Positions 47,214 through 56,430 of a stretch of 64,000 bases of DNA are shown here, one piece after another. Position 1 is the first letter of the stretch; every line of letters begins with the position of its first letter. The DNA is from Phyllobacterium sp. YR531. GTDB taxonomy: Bacteria; Pseudomonadota; Alphaproteobacteria; Rhizobiales; Rhizobiaceae. The position numbers and the translations under genes are program-made. The DNA is taken from positions 372,001 through 436,000 of the forward strand of contig NZ_AKIZ01000022.1 of the NCBI RefSeq assembly GCF_000282595.1, written 5' to 3'. The notes beneath the pieces are model-generated. The model did no database searches. It was not told the DNA's origin and saw nothing but the letters and a program-made list of their open reading frames with translations.

Positions 47214-48350
47214 ATGAAAACGCTTCTACAGGCTTCTCTCATACTCGGATTAGCGGCGAGCCCGGCGGCTGCGGCAGATTTGACCGTTTTGACCGCTGGC
47301 GACCAGAATATGGTTGACTATATCAATGATTATCTGGGGCCGCTTTTCGAGAAGGAAAACCCCGGCACGACTGTCAGGGTTGTGGGCACCGGCCCCGGTG
47401 ATGCGGGTTCGCAGAAGATCGTCGAGCGCTTCGATGCGCAATCCAAGGCCAATGTTGAAAAGTGGGACGCTGACGTTGCAGTTGTCCACGAGAAGTTTGC
47501 CGGCCCTATGGTCAAGGACGGGTATCTTGAGTCCTACCGGTCCAAGATAGCCTCGGGAGAGATGGTAACGAGTGAAAAGGCAAAGATGGCGCTGGGTTCA
47601 AACGTCGATGGCTATGTCATGCCGATGTTTTCCAGCCAGACTGCAATCGCTTACAATCCCGCGCTCATACCGACGCCCCCGAAGAGCTATGAGGAGCTTG
47701 TCACCTGGGCAAAGGAGAACCCCAAACAGTTTGGCTATAACGGTATAAAGGGTGGTGCTTCCGGCGTGAGCTTTGTCATGGGCTGGATTTACGCCTTCGG
47801 GGATGGCGACGCAAAGAAGCTCATGAATGGCCCATTTGAAGAGGCTGAAACCAAGAAGTGGGACAAGGCATTTGCCAGCTTGAAGGATTTCACCACCAAT
47901 GCGACCCTTACGCCGGGCAATGCCGGAACGCTGGATATGCTGAGCCGCGGTGAAATTGCCATGGGTCCGGTTTGGGTGGACATGTTCTATTCCTGGCAGG
48001 CCGATGGCAAGCTGCCGCCAGAAATGAAACTGTTCCTGCCAGCGCCGGGTATGCCGGGACAGCCAATGCACTACGTTATTCCAGCAAAGAGCCCCAATAC
48101 TGAACTCGCTGAAAAGTTTGTTGCACTCGCAACCAGTCCAAAGGTTCAGGCTGAAGGTATCGTAAAGCGTTTTAACTGGTATCCGGGCATTGACGCTAAG
48201 TTCGTGCAACCCGAACTCGATAAAGCAAGCTGGGACAAGCTGTTCGTCGATATTTCACCCGATGACCTTTCGACCAAAGCCAAACCTTTCCCGATCGCTC
48301 CGTATAACTCAGCCATTCTTGAGGCCTATGAGAAGAACGTAGCGAACTGA
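47214..48350 (+). CDS. Extracellular solute-binding protein, family 1
   Basis: A 378-residue periplasmic protein with a signal peptide (ASPAAAADLTVL) and a two-lobed family-1 binding fold (LYNPALIP-like hinge AIAYNPALIPTPPKSYEEL). GGGAG sits before the ATG at 47214. The substrate is not told by the sequence; the partner phosphodiesterase suggests a phosphodiester such as a glycerophospho-alcohol, or possibly a phosphonate. Confidence 0.9.
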   Translation: MKTLLQASLILGLAASPAAAADLTVLTAGDQNMVDYINDYLGPLFEKENPGTTVRVVGTGPGDAGSQKIVERFDAQSKANVEKWDADVAVVHEKFAGPMVKDGYLESYRSKIASGEMVTSEKAKMALGSNVDGYVMPMFSSQTAIAYNPALIPTPPKSYEELVTWAKENPKQFGYNGIKGGASGVSFVMGWIYAFGDGDAKKLMNGPFEEAETKKWDKAFASLKDFTTNATLTPGNAGTLDMLSRGEIAMGPVWVDMFYSWQADGKLPPEMKLFLPAPGMPGQPMHYVIPAKSPNTELAEKFVALATSPKVQAEGIVKRFNWYPGIDAKFVQPELDKASWDKLFVDISPDDLSTKAKPFPIAPYNSAILEAYEKNVAN

Positions 48351-48363
48351 TTGTCGGCAAACC

Positions 48364-48387
48364 GGGGCCATCGTTCGCGATGGCCCC
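48364..48387 (+). other. Intercistronic UUCG hairpin
   Basis: GGGGCCATCG (48364-48373) and CGATGGCCCC (48378-48387) are perfectly complementary with a TTCG tetraloop, an exceptionally stable RNA fold. No T run follows. It lies between the binding-protein gene and the permease genes, where such hairpins protect upstream mRNA and keep binding-protein output high. Confidence 0.8.
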
Positions 48388-48414
48388 TCCCCTTCCCTAT
48401 GAAGGCGAATACCC

Positions 48415-49236
48415 ATGCGGAATAAGCTCCTGGCCATACTGCTCGTCTTGCCTGCGCTGGTAATGATTGTGCTGTTTTTTATCGTGCCGTTGATTGCGTC
48501 CATTCTCGGTGCATTCGAGGTTGGCGATGCCTGGGGTTTGGGTAATTTCCGCAAATCTTTCGAACTCTATTCCAGTGACATGATATTCACCGTGGTTATC
48601 GTCACTGTCTCCACGGCGCTTATCGGCCTGTTTTCAGTGGCTATCGGCGGATATTTGACGCTTGGCGAAAATCCGCGTGCTGTCGCTATCCTGCGTTGGC
48701 TCTATCGCTGGCCCATGTTTATTCCGTTCATCGTTGTTGGCCAGATCCTGCGTACATTTCTCGCCAAGAACGGTTTGATGAACAATATCCTCGTCAGTCT
48801 CGGCCTGCTCACTCCGTTACAAACGGTGGGTTTTCTTGACTGGCGAGGCATTGTTATCGCCTTTGTCTGGAAGCAGACGCCCTTCGTTACGTTACTTGTG
48901 GCCGGTGCGATGGCATCTCTGGACCGCAGTACCATTGAGGCCGCGCGTAATCTCGGTGCTTCGCGCCTTCGTATTCTTATTGAAATCGTTGTGCCGCAAA
49001 TCGCAGGCACGCTGCTGGTGGGCTTGATCCTGTCTTTCGTTACCATGATGTCGGTGCTTTCTGTCCCGCTGATGATCAATGCCCAATCACCCACCATGCT
49101 TACGGCCGATATTGCTTTCCGAATCAACGCCCATGGCGACTATGGCGTAGCGAATGCGCTCGGAATGATATCACTCATCCTGACGACTGGGGTTGCTCTG
49201 ATATATCTGAGGCAAACCATGAAGGAGCGTTCATGA
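48415..49236 (+). CDS. ABC transporter permease (first)
   Basis: A 273-residue membrane protein with six helices and the EAA loop characteristic of family permeases (EAARNLGASRLRILIEIVVP). It pairs with the next permease to form the pore. It is coupled to that gene by a 4-base overlap. Confidence 0.9.
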   Translation: MRNKLLAILLVLPALVMIVLFFIVPLIASILGAFEVGDAWGLGNFRKSFELYSSDMIFTVVIVTVSTALIGLFSVAIGGYLTLGENPRAVAILRWLYRWPMFIPFIVVGQILRTFLAKNGLMNNILVSLGLLTPLQTVGFLDWRGIVIAFVWKQTPFVTLLVAGAMASLDRSTIEAARNLGASRLRILIEIVVPQIAGTLLVGLILSFVTMMSVLSVPLMINAQSPTMLTADIAFRINAHGDYGVANALGMISLILTTGVALIYLRQTMKERS

Positions 49237-50045
49237 TGTGGCGCTTCGACTTCTGGTGGTTGCCCCGTGCCCTTATTCTTGGCCTGCTCGCATTCATAAT
49301 TTTCGGCCCTCTAACCAACCTGTTGCTCTGGACCGTTGCGGAGAAATGGTATTTCCCGCACATGCTGCCGCTGGAATATGGCTTCAGCTTTTGGGAGCGG
49401 GTATTTTCACCCCGCGGCAATGCCATGGGTTCATTGGCGACCAGTATTCTGGTTGCATCGCTGACAGTGGTGGTTTCATTGGCGCTCGCTGTTCCGGCGG
49501 GCTATGCGTTGTCTCGACTGAAACTGCCCTTCAGAGGTCTCATCCTCCTCGCTTTTCTTATTCCGCAAGCGTTTCCGAACCTGCCGGTATACGTCAATAT
49601 TGCCCGTTTCTTCTATCAGATTGGATTGAACGGCACTGTCGCAGGTGTTGTCATGGTGCATGTGACGCATGGACTGGTCTATGCGGTCTGGATCGCTACC
49701 GCCGCATTTTCGGCTGTCCAGATTGACCTTGAGGAAGCGGCGCGTTCCATTGGTGCCGGGCCACTGCGGGCCTTCCGGGATATAACGCTTCCCCTCGCCG
49801 CTCCGGGACTTCTGGCGAGCGCGATTTTTGTGTTTCTTGAATCGCTGGACGAATTCACCGGCAGCTATTTTGTAGGTGCGCCGGATGTTAATACCCTGCC
49901 GCTCTTGCTTTATACTGCAAGCTCAGGTGGAAATTATCAGATTGCCTCCATAACAGCCTTGCTGTTGCTCATACCTTCGATAGGTTTCATGCTGGTGGTG
50001 GAGCGATTCTTGCGCGCCGACGTGCTTTCGAAAGTTGGACATTGA
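49233..50045 (+). CDS. ABC transporter permease (second)
   Basis: A 270-residue membrane protein with six helices and an EAA motif (EEAARSIGAGPLRAFRDITLP) for docking the ATPase. Together with the first permease it forms a heterodimer. Its stop overlaps the region before the LacI gene, which follows with only 2 bases between them. Confidence 0.9.
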   Translation: MMWRFDFWWLPRALILGLLAFIIFGPLTNLLLWTVAEKWYFPHMLPLEYGFSFWERVFSPRGNAMGSLATSILVASLTVVVSLALAVPAGYALSRLKLPFRGLILLAFLIPQAFPNLPVYVNIARFFYQIGLNGTVAGVVMVHVTHGLVYAVWIATAAFSAVQIDLEEAARSIGAGPLRAFRDITLPLAAPGLLASAIFVFLESLDEFTGSYFVGAPDVNTLPLLLYTASSGGNYQIASITALLLLIPSIGFMLVVERFLRADVLSKVGH

Positions 50046-50047
50046 GA

Positions 50048-51094
50048 ATGACATCCAAGAAGAAAACATCCGCCAAGGAAAGCAACCAGTATGTCAGTGC
50101 TTTGCAGGTGGCCAAGCGCGCTGGTGTTTCACGATCTGCCGTCTCCCGAGCATTCACGCCCGGTGCCAGTGTTTCCGCTAAGAAACGCGAAAAGATTTTG
50201 GTGGCGGCGGAAGAACTTGGCTATCAGGTCAATGATCTGGCGCGCGGTCTGCTGGCCCGAAAAAGCCGACTGGTTGGCCTCGTTGTTACCAATCCAGAGC
50301 TTGGCTACAGGTCGCATCTCGTTGCTGCCTTGACCAAGGCTCTGATCCACCGCGGCAGTGTTCCCATCGTCATCAACACCGGGCGTACAGAAGAAGAGCT
50401 GACTGCGGCACAGAAAACATTGTTCGGTTATCGTGCCGAGGCGACGATAATACTTTCAGGATCGCCGCCCTCCTCCTTTGTCGAACTGGCTAGCCGCAAT
50501 GGACAGCCGCTTATCGTGCTTGGACGATCGGAAACAGGCGCGGATGACGTCAATATTGATAATGAAGGCGCTGGCCGCACGGCCGCACGTTTCTTCCTCG
50601 ACAATGGTTTGAAGAGACTGGCTTTCGCAGCGACGCTTGTCCGCACACCGACGACCATTGAACGGGAATTTGGCTTTCGTGATGAAGCCGAGAAAAACGG
50701 CGCAACCGTCATTGTCGGAAATGGCAGCAATTCCGATTATCATGGTGGTCAGGATGCCGCACTGCAATTGTTTACCAGCGATACTCCGCCAGAAGCGGTT
50801 TTTTGCACCAATGACCTGGTTGCTTTTGGGTTGATCGATTACGTGCGGCGCAATACCAAACTGTCCATACCGGAAGATCTTTCGGTTATTGGTTTTGACG
50901 ATATTCCGGAAGCTGCCTGGGACGCTTATAACCTTACAACGTTCCGGCAGGATGCCGCCATCATGGCGCAGCACGCCGTTTCCCTTCTGGAAAAGCGCGA
51001 GGCTGATCCGGATCGCCCGCCTGCACATGAAAGACTGGCCACCAGCCTCGTTCTGCGTGGCAGCGCCCGCCTGCCCGCCAATCTCCGTTCATAA
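50048..51094 (+). CDS. LacI-family transcriptional regulator of the ABC operon
   Basis: A 348-residue repressor with helix-turn-helix SALQVAKRAGVSRSAVSRAF, hinge, and a sugar-binding-like ligand domain ending VIGFDDIPEAAWDAYNLTTF. ATG at 50048; a TTG at 50042 overlaps the permease stop and is less likely. Encoded inside the operon, it likely represses it through the operator at 45919, with the imported substrate or a product as effector. Confidence 0.88.
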   Translation: MTSKKKTSAKESNQYVSALQVAKRAGVSRSAVSRAFTPGASVSAKKREKILVAAEELGYQVNDLARGLLARKSRLVGLVVTNPELGYRSHLVAALTKALIHRGSVPIVINTGRTEEELTAAQKTLFGYRAEATIILSGSPPSSFVELASRNGQPLIVLGRSETGADDVNIDNEGAGRTAARFFLDNGLKRLAFAATLVRTPTTIEREFGFRDEAEKNGATVIVGNGSNSDYHGGQDAALQLFTSDTPPEAVFCTNDLVAFGLIDYVRRNTKLSIPEDLSVIGFDDIPEAAWDAYNLTTFRQDAAIMAQHAVSLLEKREADPDRPPAHERLATSLVLRGSARLPANLRS

Positions 51095-51106
51095 GGGCAG
51101 ATTACG

Positions 51107-51880
51107 ATGAAGATTATCCAGGTTACTGATTTGCATCTTGTTACGCCGGGCGAACTCCTGTGCGGCTTGAACCCTTTGACCAGACTGCAAAAGTGTATTG
51201 ACGACATCAACAGGCACCATGCAGATGCGGATATGGTGATCTTTACCGGTGACCTGAGCGATACGGGAACGGAAGATACTTATGTTGCTCTGGCGGCCGA
51301 ATTGGAAAGACTGGCCGTGCCGTACCATTTGATGATGGGAAACCACGACGACAGAGATGTTTTCCTAAAAACATTTGCGTCCATAGTGCCGCAGGATGGC
51401 TTTGTTCAAAGCGCATTGGATACGCCAGAGGGTAAGTTCATTTTGCTCGATACGCTGATGACAGGCAAAGTGGAAGGGCGGCTCGATGATGCACGCCTGA
51501 CGTGGTTGAAACACCAGTTGCATATTGCGCAGGGTCAACCGGTATATGTTTTCACCCACCACCCGCCTTTTCCAATCCATATGCCTCATCTGGACCCGAT
51601 TGGCCTCATTGACGCTGATGCGCTTTTTGCGCTTCTTCGGGAGCACGGGAATGTCCGGCATATCTTTGCAGGTCACGCTCATCGCCCGGTTGCCGGAAGT
51701 TGGCGCGGCATTCCGGTTAGTGTGCTGCGCGGTACCAACCATCAATCAGCACTCGGTTTCGATCCTCACCGCGTTGCGATTACGCATGAACCGCCGGTTT
51801 ACGGGGTCATCTTTATAGACCGCGAAACCGTGATCGTGCACTCGCACGACTTTCTCGACACGACTGCCGCGTATTACTGA
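51107..51880 (+). CDS. Metallophosphodiesterase, GpdQ/CpdA-like
   Basis: A 257-residue calcineurin-like enzyme. Metal ligands are all visible: D8 and H10 (DLH), D49 (GDL), N79 and H80 (GNHD), H151 and H152, H190 and H192 (GHAH). The sequence LCGLNPLTRLQKCIDDIN and TFDL-like core most resemble GpdQ and class III cyclic-nucleotide phosphodiesterases. Last gene of the operon, with AAGGG before the ATG. It probably hydrolyses the phosphodiester brought in by the linked transporter; its true substrate needs a test. Confidence 0.86.
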   Translation: MKIIQVTDLHLVTPGELLCGLNPLTRLQKCIDDINRHHADADMVIFTGDLSDTGTEDTYVALAAELERLAVPYHLMMGNHDDRDVFLKTFASIVPQDGFVQSALDTPEGKFILLDTLMTGKVEGRLDDARLTWLKHQLHIAQGQPVYVFTHHPPFPIHMPHLDPIGLIDADALFALLREHGNVRHIFAGHAHRPVAGSWRGIPVSVLRGTNHQSALGFDPHRVAITHEPPVYGVIFIDRETVIVHSHDFLDTTAAYY

Positions 51881-52315
51881 TCAATCCTGCATAGTGCCAT
51901 CATCACCGGTCTGGCGTTCGCGTATTTCCTGAGAAGGTATATGCGCGTAGATTTTTCGATATAGTTTTGAAAACCGGCTGGGGTTTGAAAATTGCAACGT
52001 AGCCGCGATCTGCCTGACGGAGCGTGCTTCGCCCCGCAAGATCATCTCGCGGGCAACTGCGACTCGTGTGCTCAACAGAACCTGCGTTGGCGTTGAGGCG
52101 TATGCTTTTCGAAAGAGACGCTGTAGCGCCCGAATATTTACCCCGGCGGCGGCGGCGATATCTGAGGCGACCACTGGATTGGTTATGTTGGCCTTTATGA
52201 AGGCCTCTGCGATGTCGAGAGTGTTATAGTCGCCATTTACTGTATGGCTTGAATTGTTCGGATACGGTGTGTCGAACTGTGTGATTTCACTATAGGATGG
52301 TTCCTCTGAAGCCAT
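51881..52315 (-). CDS. AraC-type DNA-binding protein lacking a sensor domain
   Basis: A 144-residue protein made almost only of two AraC helix-turn-helix units (DIAAAAGVNIRALQRLFRKAY and IAATLQFSNPSRFSKLYRKI). A conventional N-terminal effector domain is missing. The ATG at 52315 has AGGGA 7 bases upstream, arguing for a real short gene rather than a recent truncation. It is convergent with the phosphodiesterase gene and divergent from the L,D-transpeptidase gene, with twin palindromes between. Confidence 0.78.
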   Translation of the reverse strand: MASEEPSYSEITQFDTPYPNNSSHTVNGDYNTLDIAEAFIKANITNPVVASDIAAAAGVNIRALQRLFRKAYASTPTQVLLSTRVAVAREMILRGEARSVRQIAATLQFSNPSRFSKLYRKIYAHIPSQEIRERQTGDDGTMQD

Positions 52316-52456
52316 AGGCAAATCCCTGAAATGGTTTAGGTGCGGTGCAATTGATGGTTGTTAAATAGCAATCAATGTAATCAATAATTGTATAGCGTTA
52401 GCGCAGTCCCTGCTGAATTGAAATTGAACCTTCGGCTTAGCGGATTTGGATGGGAT

Positions 52457-52510
52457 GTTGACAGCTGACAACTCTTCAGGGGAGGGCGCTATGCGTTGAC
52501 AGCTGTCAAC
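52457..52510. promoter_or_regulatory. Twin GTTGACAGCTGTCAAC palindromes
   Basis: A perfect 16-bp palindrome at 52495-52510 and a one-mismatch copy at 52457-52472 (GTTGACAGCTGACAAC) are 38 bp apart. They lie in the 285-bp gap between the AraC-type gene (start 52315) and the L,D-transpeptidase gene (52601). The spacing, near 3.6 turns of DNA, suggests two dimers. No coding sequence is supported in this gap. The binding protein is unknown. Confidence 0.6.
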
Positions 52511-52600
52511 TTGCAAGGCCAGGGAGTTGGCGTTCATCCTTTATAAACCACATTTCCTTACAGTTTGAGCCATTGCCACTAATTGTAAGCGAGTACGATC

Positions 52601-53341
52601 TTGTCACAGCGTTCGAAGGCAGCTCTCACCGATTTGTCTACTCCAGCCATTTCGCGGCGTCATTTGCTATTGGGATTCGGTTCCGTAGCAGTGCTTGGCG
52701 CGTCAGGTTGTACGCAAACATCATTCGGTCTGCCGGAAATGAATATCGACCCCATGTCGACGAACGGGGTGCGGCCACAGATCAGCATCGACAGGACGGT
52801 TACAGTTCCCGATGTAATGTATGCAGCTGTGCAGGAGGGGCCTTACAGTCTGCCTGCTGTTCCTTATCAAAAAGTGCCGGCACAATTCCGCAGGCAGGTG
52901 GTTGTTGATCCTACGGGTGAGCAACCCGGGACGATTGTTGTTCATCTGCAGCAGCGCTTTCTCTATCTCGTCCAACCGGGTGGCGACGCAATTCGCTATG
53001 GTGTTGGTATTGGCAAGGCCGGTTTCCTTTGGAATGGGCGAGCCAATATACAGTACAAGAAGGAATGGCCGCGTTGGACGCCCCCACGTGAAATGATTGA
53101 GCGCAAGCCAGAGCTGATTAAATATCAGAATGGCCAAGAGCCGGGACCGCAAAATCCATTGGGCGCACGAGCCCTTTATATCTTCAAGGATGGGGTGGAT
53201 ACGGGTTATCGTATTCACGGCTCGCCGGAGTGGTGGTCGATTGGGCAATCCATGTCTTCGGGTTGCGTACGTCTTATCAATCAGGATATAATTGATTTGT
53301 ATAATCGGGTGCCGGGCAAGGCAACGGTTGTGGTTGTTTAA
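52601..53341 (+). CDS. L,D-transpeptidase (YkuD/ErfK family), lipoprotein
   Basis: A 246-residue cell-wall enzyme that makes 3-3 peptidoglycan cross-links or attaches proteins to it. An N-terminal SRRHLLLG twin-arginine-like stretch leads to a lipobox ending at C37 (LGASGC). The catalytic core is HGSPEWW ... SSGCVRL with H206 and the nucleophile C222. The start is TTG at 52601 because no ATG is in frame nearby. The flanking palindromes may control it. Confidence 0.85.
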   Translation: MSQRSKAALTDLSTPAISRRHLLLGFGSVAVLGASGCTQTSFGLPEMNIDPMSTNGVRPQISIDRTVTVPDVMYAAVQEGPYSLPAVPYQKVPAQFRRQVVVDPTGEQPGTIVVHLQQRFLYLVQPGGDAIRYGVGIGKAGFLWNGRANIQYKKEWPRWTPPREMIERKPELIKYQNGQEPGPQNPLGARALYIFKDGVDTGYRIHGSPEWWSIGQSMSSGCVRLINQDIIDLYNRVPGKATVVVV

Positions 53342-53416
53342 GGGATAAACAGCCACCAGAAAGAGAAGTTAAAGCCCCACTATCTTCTGTTTGCCTCATC
53401 ATTTACCATAATAACA

Positions 53417-54610
53417 ATGGTTTATGATTCTAATGACTTATCCATCAATGATCTGTTCAGGCCAGTCGTCGCAGCAGAAGATGCGCTGGCTCGGCTGGAT
53501 GAAAGAATTGCCCGCAAAAGCGATCTGAACGAAATCTCTCGACGTTCCGGCGACGGTCTGATGCGCGAGAATGAGGGCTGGATTGCACGCTCCCATTTCA
53601 TGGAAGCCTGCAACGCTTTGTGGCTTGCTGGTGAGCTTGTGCATGTGGAGGATCTGGTTCTCCACGACGCTCGAATGGATATACGTGCGCCGACCCATGA
53701 ATTGACGCGGGCGCATAATATCCTGCGTGTCCGCAGGCAGATCGCTGCAAACCCACCGTCATGGGCGCTCAGTGCCAAAGGCATCGCAAGCCTGCGAGGC
53801 CGATGGGTAACCGAGACAGTCACACCGGAGGTCATTCCTTCGCCGGTCGCAAATGCCGATTATGAAACCGAGATCAAGACCGAGGCAGAAAACGCCTTTG
53901 AGGATGAACTCGCGCGCTTTGATGCGCTACTGGACCGGACAAGTCAGACATTGCTGACACCGGCAAGCGCTACGCATCCGAGAGTGGAGGGGAGGCTGGA
54001 GATAAAGCCAACCTCCGATTATGTGACTTCCGATGGCGACCCCTTGGTTTATGATCCCGGTTGGAATGAAGATGAACGTATCGGGCGATGGCTGGTTGTA
54101 CATGATATGACGCGCGATCTGCCGCCACTTCTGGCAGCGGCGCTACTGTGGGATGCGTGGGAAGATATAGAGCCGCTTCAGCATCAGCACTGGCTTGGAC
54201 CAATGCTGGTTTCTGCAATGCTGAGGGAACGGGGCAAAACCAGATCGCACTTGGCGGCGTTCAATTCCGGCTTGCGTAACATTCCGCGGGACCGTCGCCG
54301 CGCCAAGGATCGCGGGATAAGGCTTGCCGCATTTCTGGGAGCGGTAGAGGCAGCGAGCATTGCAAACCTCAAGGAAATAGAGCGTTTGGGGCTCGCGAGA
54401 ATACAGATGGAGCGTAAGTTGAAGGACCGGCGATCCACCTCCAGTCTGCCGGGCATGATCGATCTTGCATTGTCGCGGCCGATGATTTCAGCAGGTCTGG
54501 TTTCCAAGGAATTGAAAGTATCGCAGCGTGGAGCCCTCAATCTTATCGGGGAACTTGGCCTGCGTGAAATGACAGGTCGGGGCCGCTACAGGGCTTGGGG
54601 TATTATCTGA
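53417..54610 (+). CDS. DUF1612 (RHE_PE00001-like) helix-turn-helix protein
   Basis: A 397-residue protein with the DUF1612 domain over most of its length (e.g. RSHFMEACNALWLAGELVHVEDLVLHD) and a C-terminal helix-turn-helix region (LVSKELKVSQRGALNLIGEL). The family was named from a rhizobial plasmid gene and is common on rhizobial plasmids and second chromosomes. Role is unknown, perhaps a transcription factor. It follows the L,D-transpeptidase gene on the same strand. Confidence 0.85.
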   Translation: MVYDSNDLSINDLFRPVVAAEDALARLDERIARKSDLNEISRRSGDGLMRENEGWIARSHFMEACNALWLAGELVHVEDLVLHDARMDIRAPTHELTRAHNILRVRRQIAANPPSWALSAKGIASLRGRWVTETVTPEVIPSPVANADYETEIKTEAENAFEDELARFDALLDRTSQTLLTPASATHPRVEGRLEIKPTSDYVTSDGDPLVYDPGWNEDERIGRWLVVHDMTRDLPPLLAAALLWDAWEDIEPLQHQHWLGPMLVSAMLRERGKTRSHLAAFNSGLRNIPRDRRRAKDRGIRLAAFLGAVEAASIANLKEIERLGLARIQMERKLKDRRSTSSLPGMIDLALSRPMISAGLVSKELKVSQRGALNLIGELGLREMTGRGRYRAWGII

Positions 54611-54894
54611 ATTCTACCCAACACAACTAAATTACTCGTAGCGATTGCATTTTTACTCGCAAATTCGATGATTTTGCTGTCATTACAAAGATATTTGCTG
54701 GAATTCTGTCACCCCATCGCTGGTTTTAGGAATGTGGAGTCAATCCTTTTCCTCACAGATTGATTTTCCTTAAAAAATACTTGATTGTTAAAGTCATAAA
54801 TATTAAGCCGCCCATGCGACTGCGCTCCGAGCGTAAACAATCCGTCCGGCAACCTGGGCGAGCCGCGCAGAGACAAAACAAGGATAGCGAGAAG

Positions 54895-55968
54895 ATGCGA
54901 GCAATGGCCACGATGCGTATACCATCAGGTTCAAATTTGTATGGCTTGAAGGCAGGAGCTTTTGGTCTGGCACTGATCGCCGCCGGTCTTGTTTCATCAA
55001 TCGCCACCGCACAGGAAAATCTGGCTCCGGCAACGCCGCCGGTTACACAGGAGCGGGTCAACCCTTCGGCAGAACCTTCTACACCCCCACCCTCAGCACC
55101 CCAGGCAATGGAAGCTGCTCCTTCCATGCAGGCAACACCGCCTGCAGGTAGCGCGACGCCAGCGACGCCTCCGGCACCGGAAGCCACCGCTCCTGGAGCA
55201 ACCAACGCAGCCGCCGCTGCTCCAGCAGCAGAAACAGCCAAGGCAACACTGCCGCATAACCTTTCGCCATGGGGCATGTTCATGGCAGCTGACTGGGTGG
55301 TCAAGGGCGTCATGATCGGCCTGGCTTTCGCCTCATTGGTCACTTGGACTGTCTGGCTTGCCAAGACACTTGAACTTGCAGGCGCGAGAATGCGTGCCTA
55401 TCGTGCACTCAATGCAATCGGAAATGCGCGCACCCTCAGGGACGCCGAGCGCGCACTTGAGGGTAGGGGAGGGCCGGGCGCTTTGCTCGTCACCGCCGCA
55501 CAGGAAGAAGTGCTGCTCTCGCAGGAGACACAGGCTCACACAAGCGCCGACGGTTTGAAAGAGCGTGTTGCTTCACGTCTCTCCCGCATCGAAGCGCAGG
55601 CTGGCCGCCGGATGAGCCGTGGCACAGGCGTGCTCGCCACCATCGGTTCGACGGCACCTTTCGTTGGTCTTTTCGGTACGGTCTGGGGTATCATGAATTC
55701 CTTTATCGGCATCTCGCAATCGCAGACGACCAATCTCGCCATCGTTGCGCCGGGTATTGCTGAAGCGCTTCTGGCAACGGCCATCGGTCTGGTCGCGGCT
55801 ATTCCAGCTGTTGTCATCTATAACGTCTTTGCCCGCTCGATCACCGGCTATCGCCAGTTGCTGGCAGATGCTTCAGCAGGCGTTGAACGCCTCGTCAGCC
55901 GCGACGTGGATTTTGCCCGCGTTCCAGCTCCAGCAGCAAGGCAGGTTCGTCCTGCCGCAGCCGAGTAG
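54895..55968 (+). CDS. exbB: TonB-system energiser ExbB
   Basis: A 357-residue membrane protein. A signal-like first helix ([22 protein letters not shown]) is followed by a long Ala/Pro-rich linker (about residues 40-115), then the MotA/TolQ/ExbB core with three helices, including [19 protein letters not shown] and [17 protein letters not shown]. With ExbD it uses the proton gradient to drive TonB. Start chosen at 54895, where AAGGA lies about 10 bases upstream. It begins the exbB-exbD-tonB operon. The 284-bp stretch 54611-54894 holds no recognised gene; an AT-rich region near 54770-54810 may be its promoter. Confidence 0.93.
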   Translation: MRAMATMRIPSGSNLYGLKAGAFGLALIAAGLVSSIATAQENLAPATPPVTQERVNPSAEPSTPPPSAPQAMEAAPSMQATPPAGSATPATPPAPEATAPGATNAAAAAPAAETAKATLPHNLSPWGMFMAADWVVKGVMIGLAFASLVTWTVWLAKTLELAGARMRAYRALNAIGNARTLRDAERALEGRGGPGALLVTAAQEEVLLSQETQAHTSADGLKERVASRLSRIEAQAGRRMSRGTGVLATIGSTAPFVGLFGTVWGIMNSFIGISQSQTTNLAIVAPGIAEALLATAIGLVAAIPAVVIYNVFARSITGYRQLLADASAGVERLVSRDVDFARVPAPAARQVRPAAAE

Positions 55969-55977
55969 GATCGCAAA

Positions 55978-56430
55978 ATGGCTGGCGGTATCAGGCACAA
56001 TGTTTCTGACGACGAATTGCAGGAAAACCACGAAATCAACGTGACACCGTTTATCGATGTCATGCTGGTCCTGCTCATCATCTTCATGGTCGCGGCTCCT
56101 CTGGCGACAGTCGATATCAATGTTGATCTTCCCGCTTCCACGGCAACGCCGGTGCCGCGCCCGGATCAGCCGCTTTATCTGACGCTCAAGGAAGACAAGA
56201 CCATTGCAATCGGCAACAATACGGTAACGGCCGATACGCTTGGCAGCTTCATCGACCAGCAGACCAAGGGCGACAAGGAAACCCGTGTTTTCCTGCGGGC
56301 TGACCGCGCTGTCGATTATGGCGCGCTGATGGACCTGATGAATAATCTGCGCTCAAACGGCTATCTCAAGATCGCGCTTGTCGGGCTTGAAAGCGCACCG
56401 CTTGCTGCACCCGGCGGAAGCGCCCAGTAA
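55978..56430 (+). CDS. exbD: TonB-system protein ExbD
   Basis: A 150-residue single-pass protein. The helix with the proton-carrying aspartate is in VTPFIDVMLVLLIIFMV, followed by a periplasmic domain. It starts nine bases after exbB with a TAGGA site and ends overlapping tonB by one base (TAATG). Confidence 0.94.
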   Translation: MAGGIRHNVSDDELQENHEINVTPFIDVMLVLLIIFMVAAPLATVDINVDLPASTATPVPRPDQPLYLTLKEDKTIAIGNNTVTADTLGSFIDQQTKGDKETRVFLRADRAVDYGALMDLMNNLRSNGYLKIALVGLESAPLAAPGGSAQ

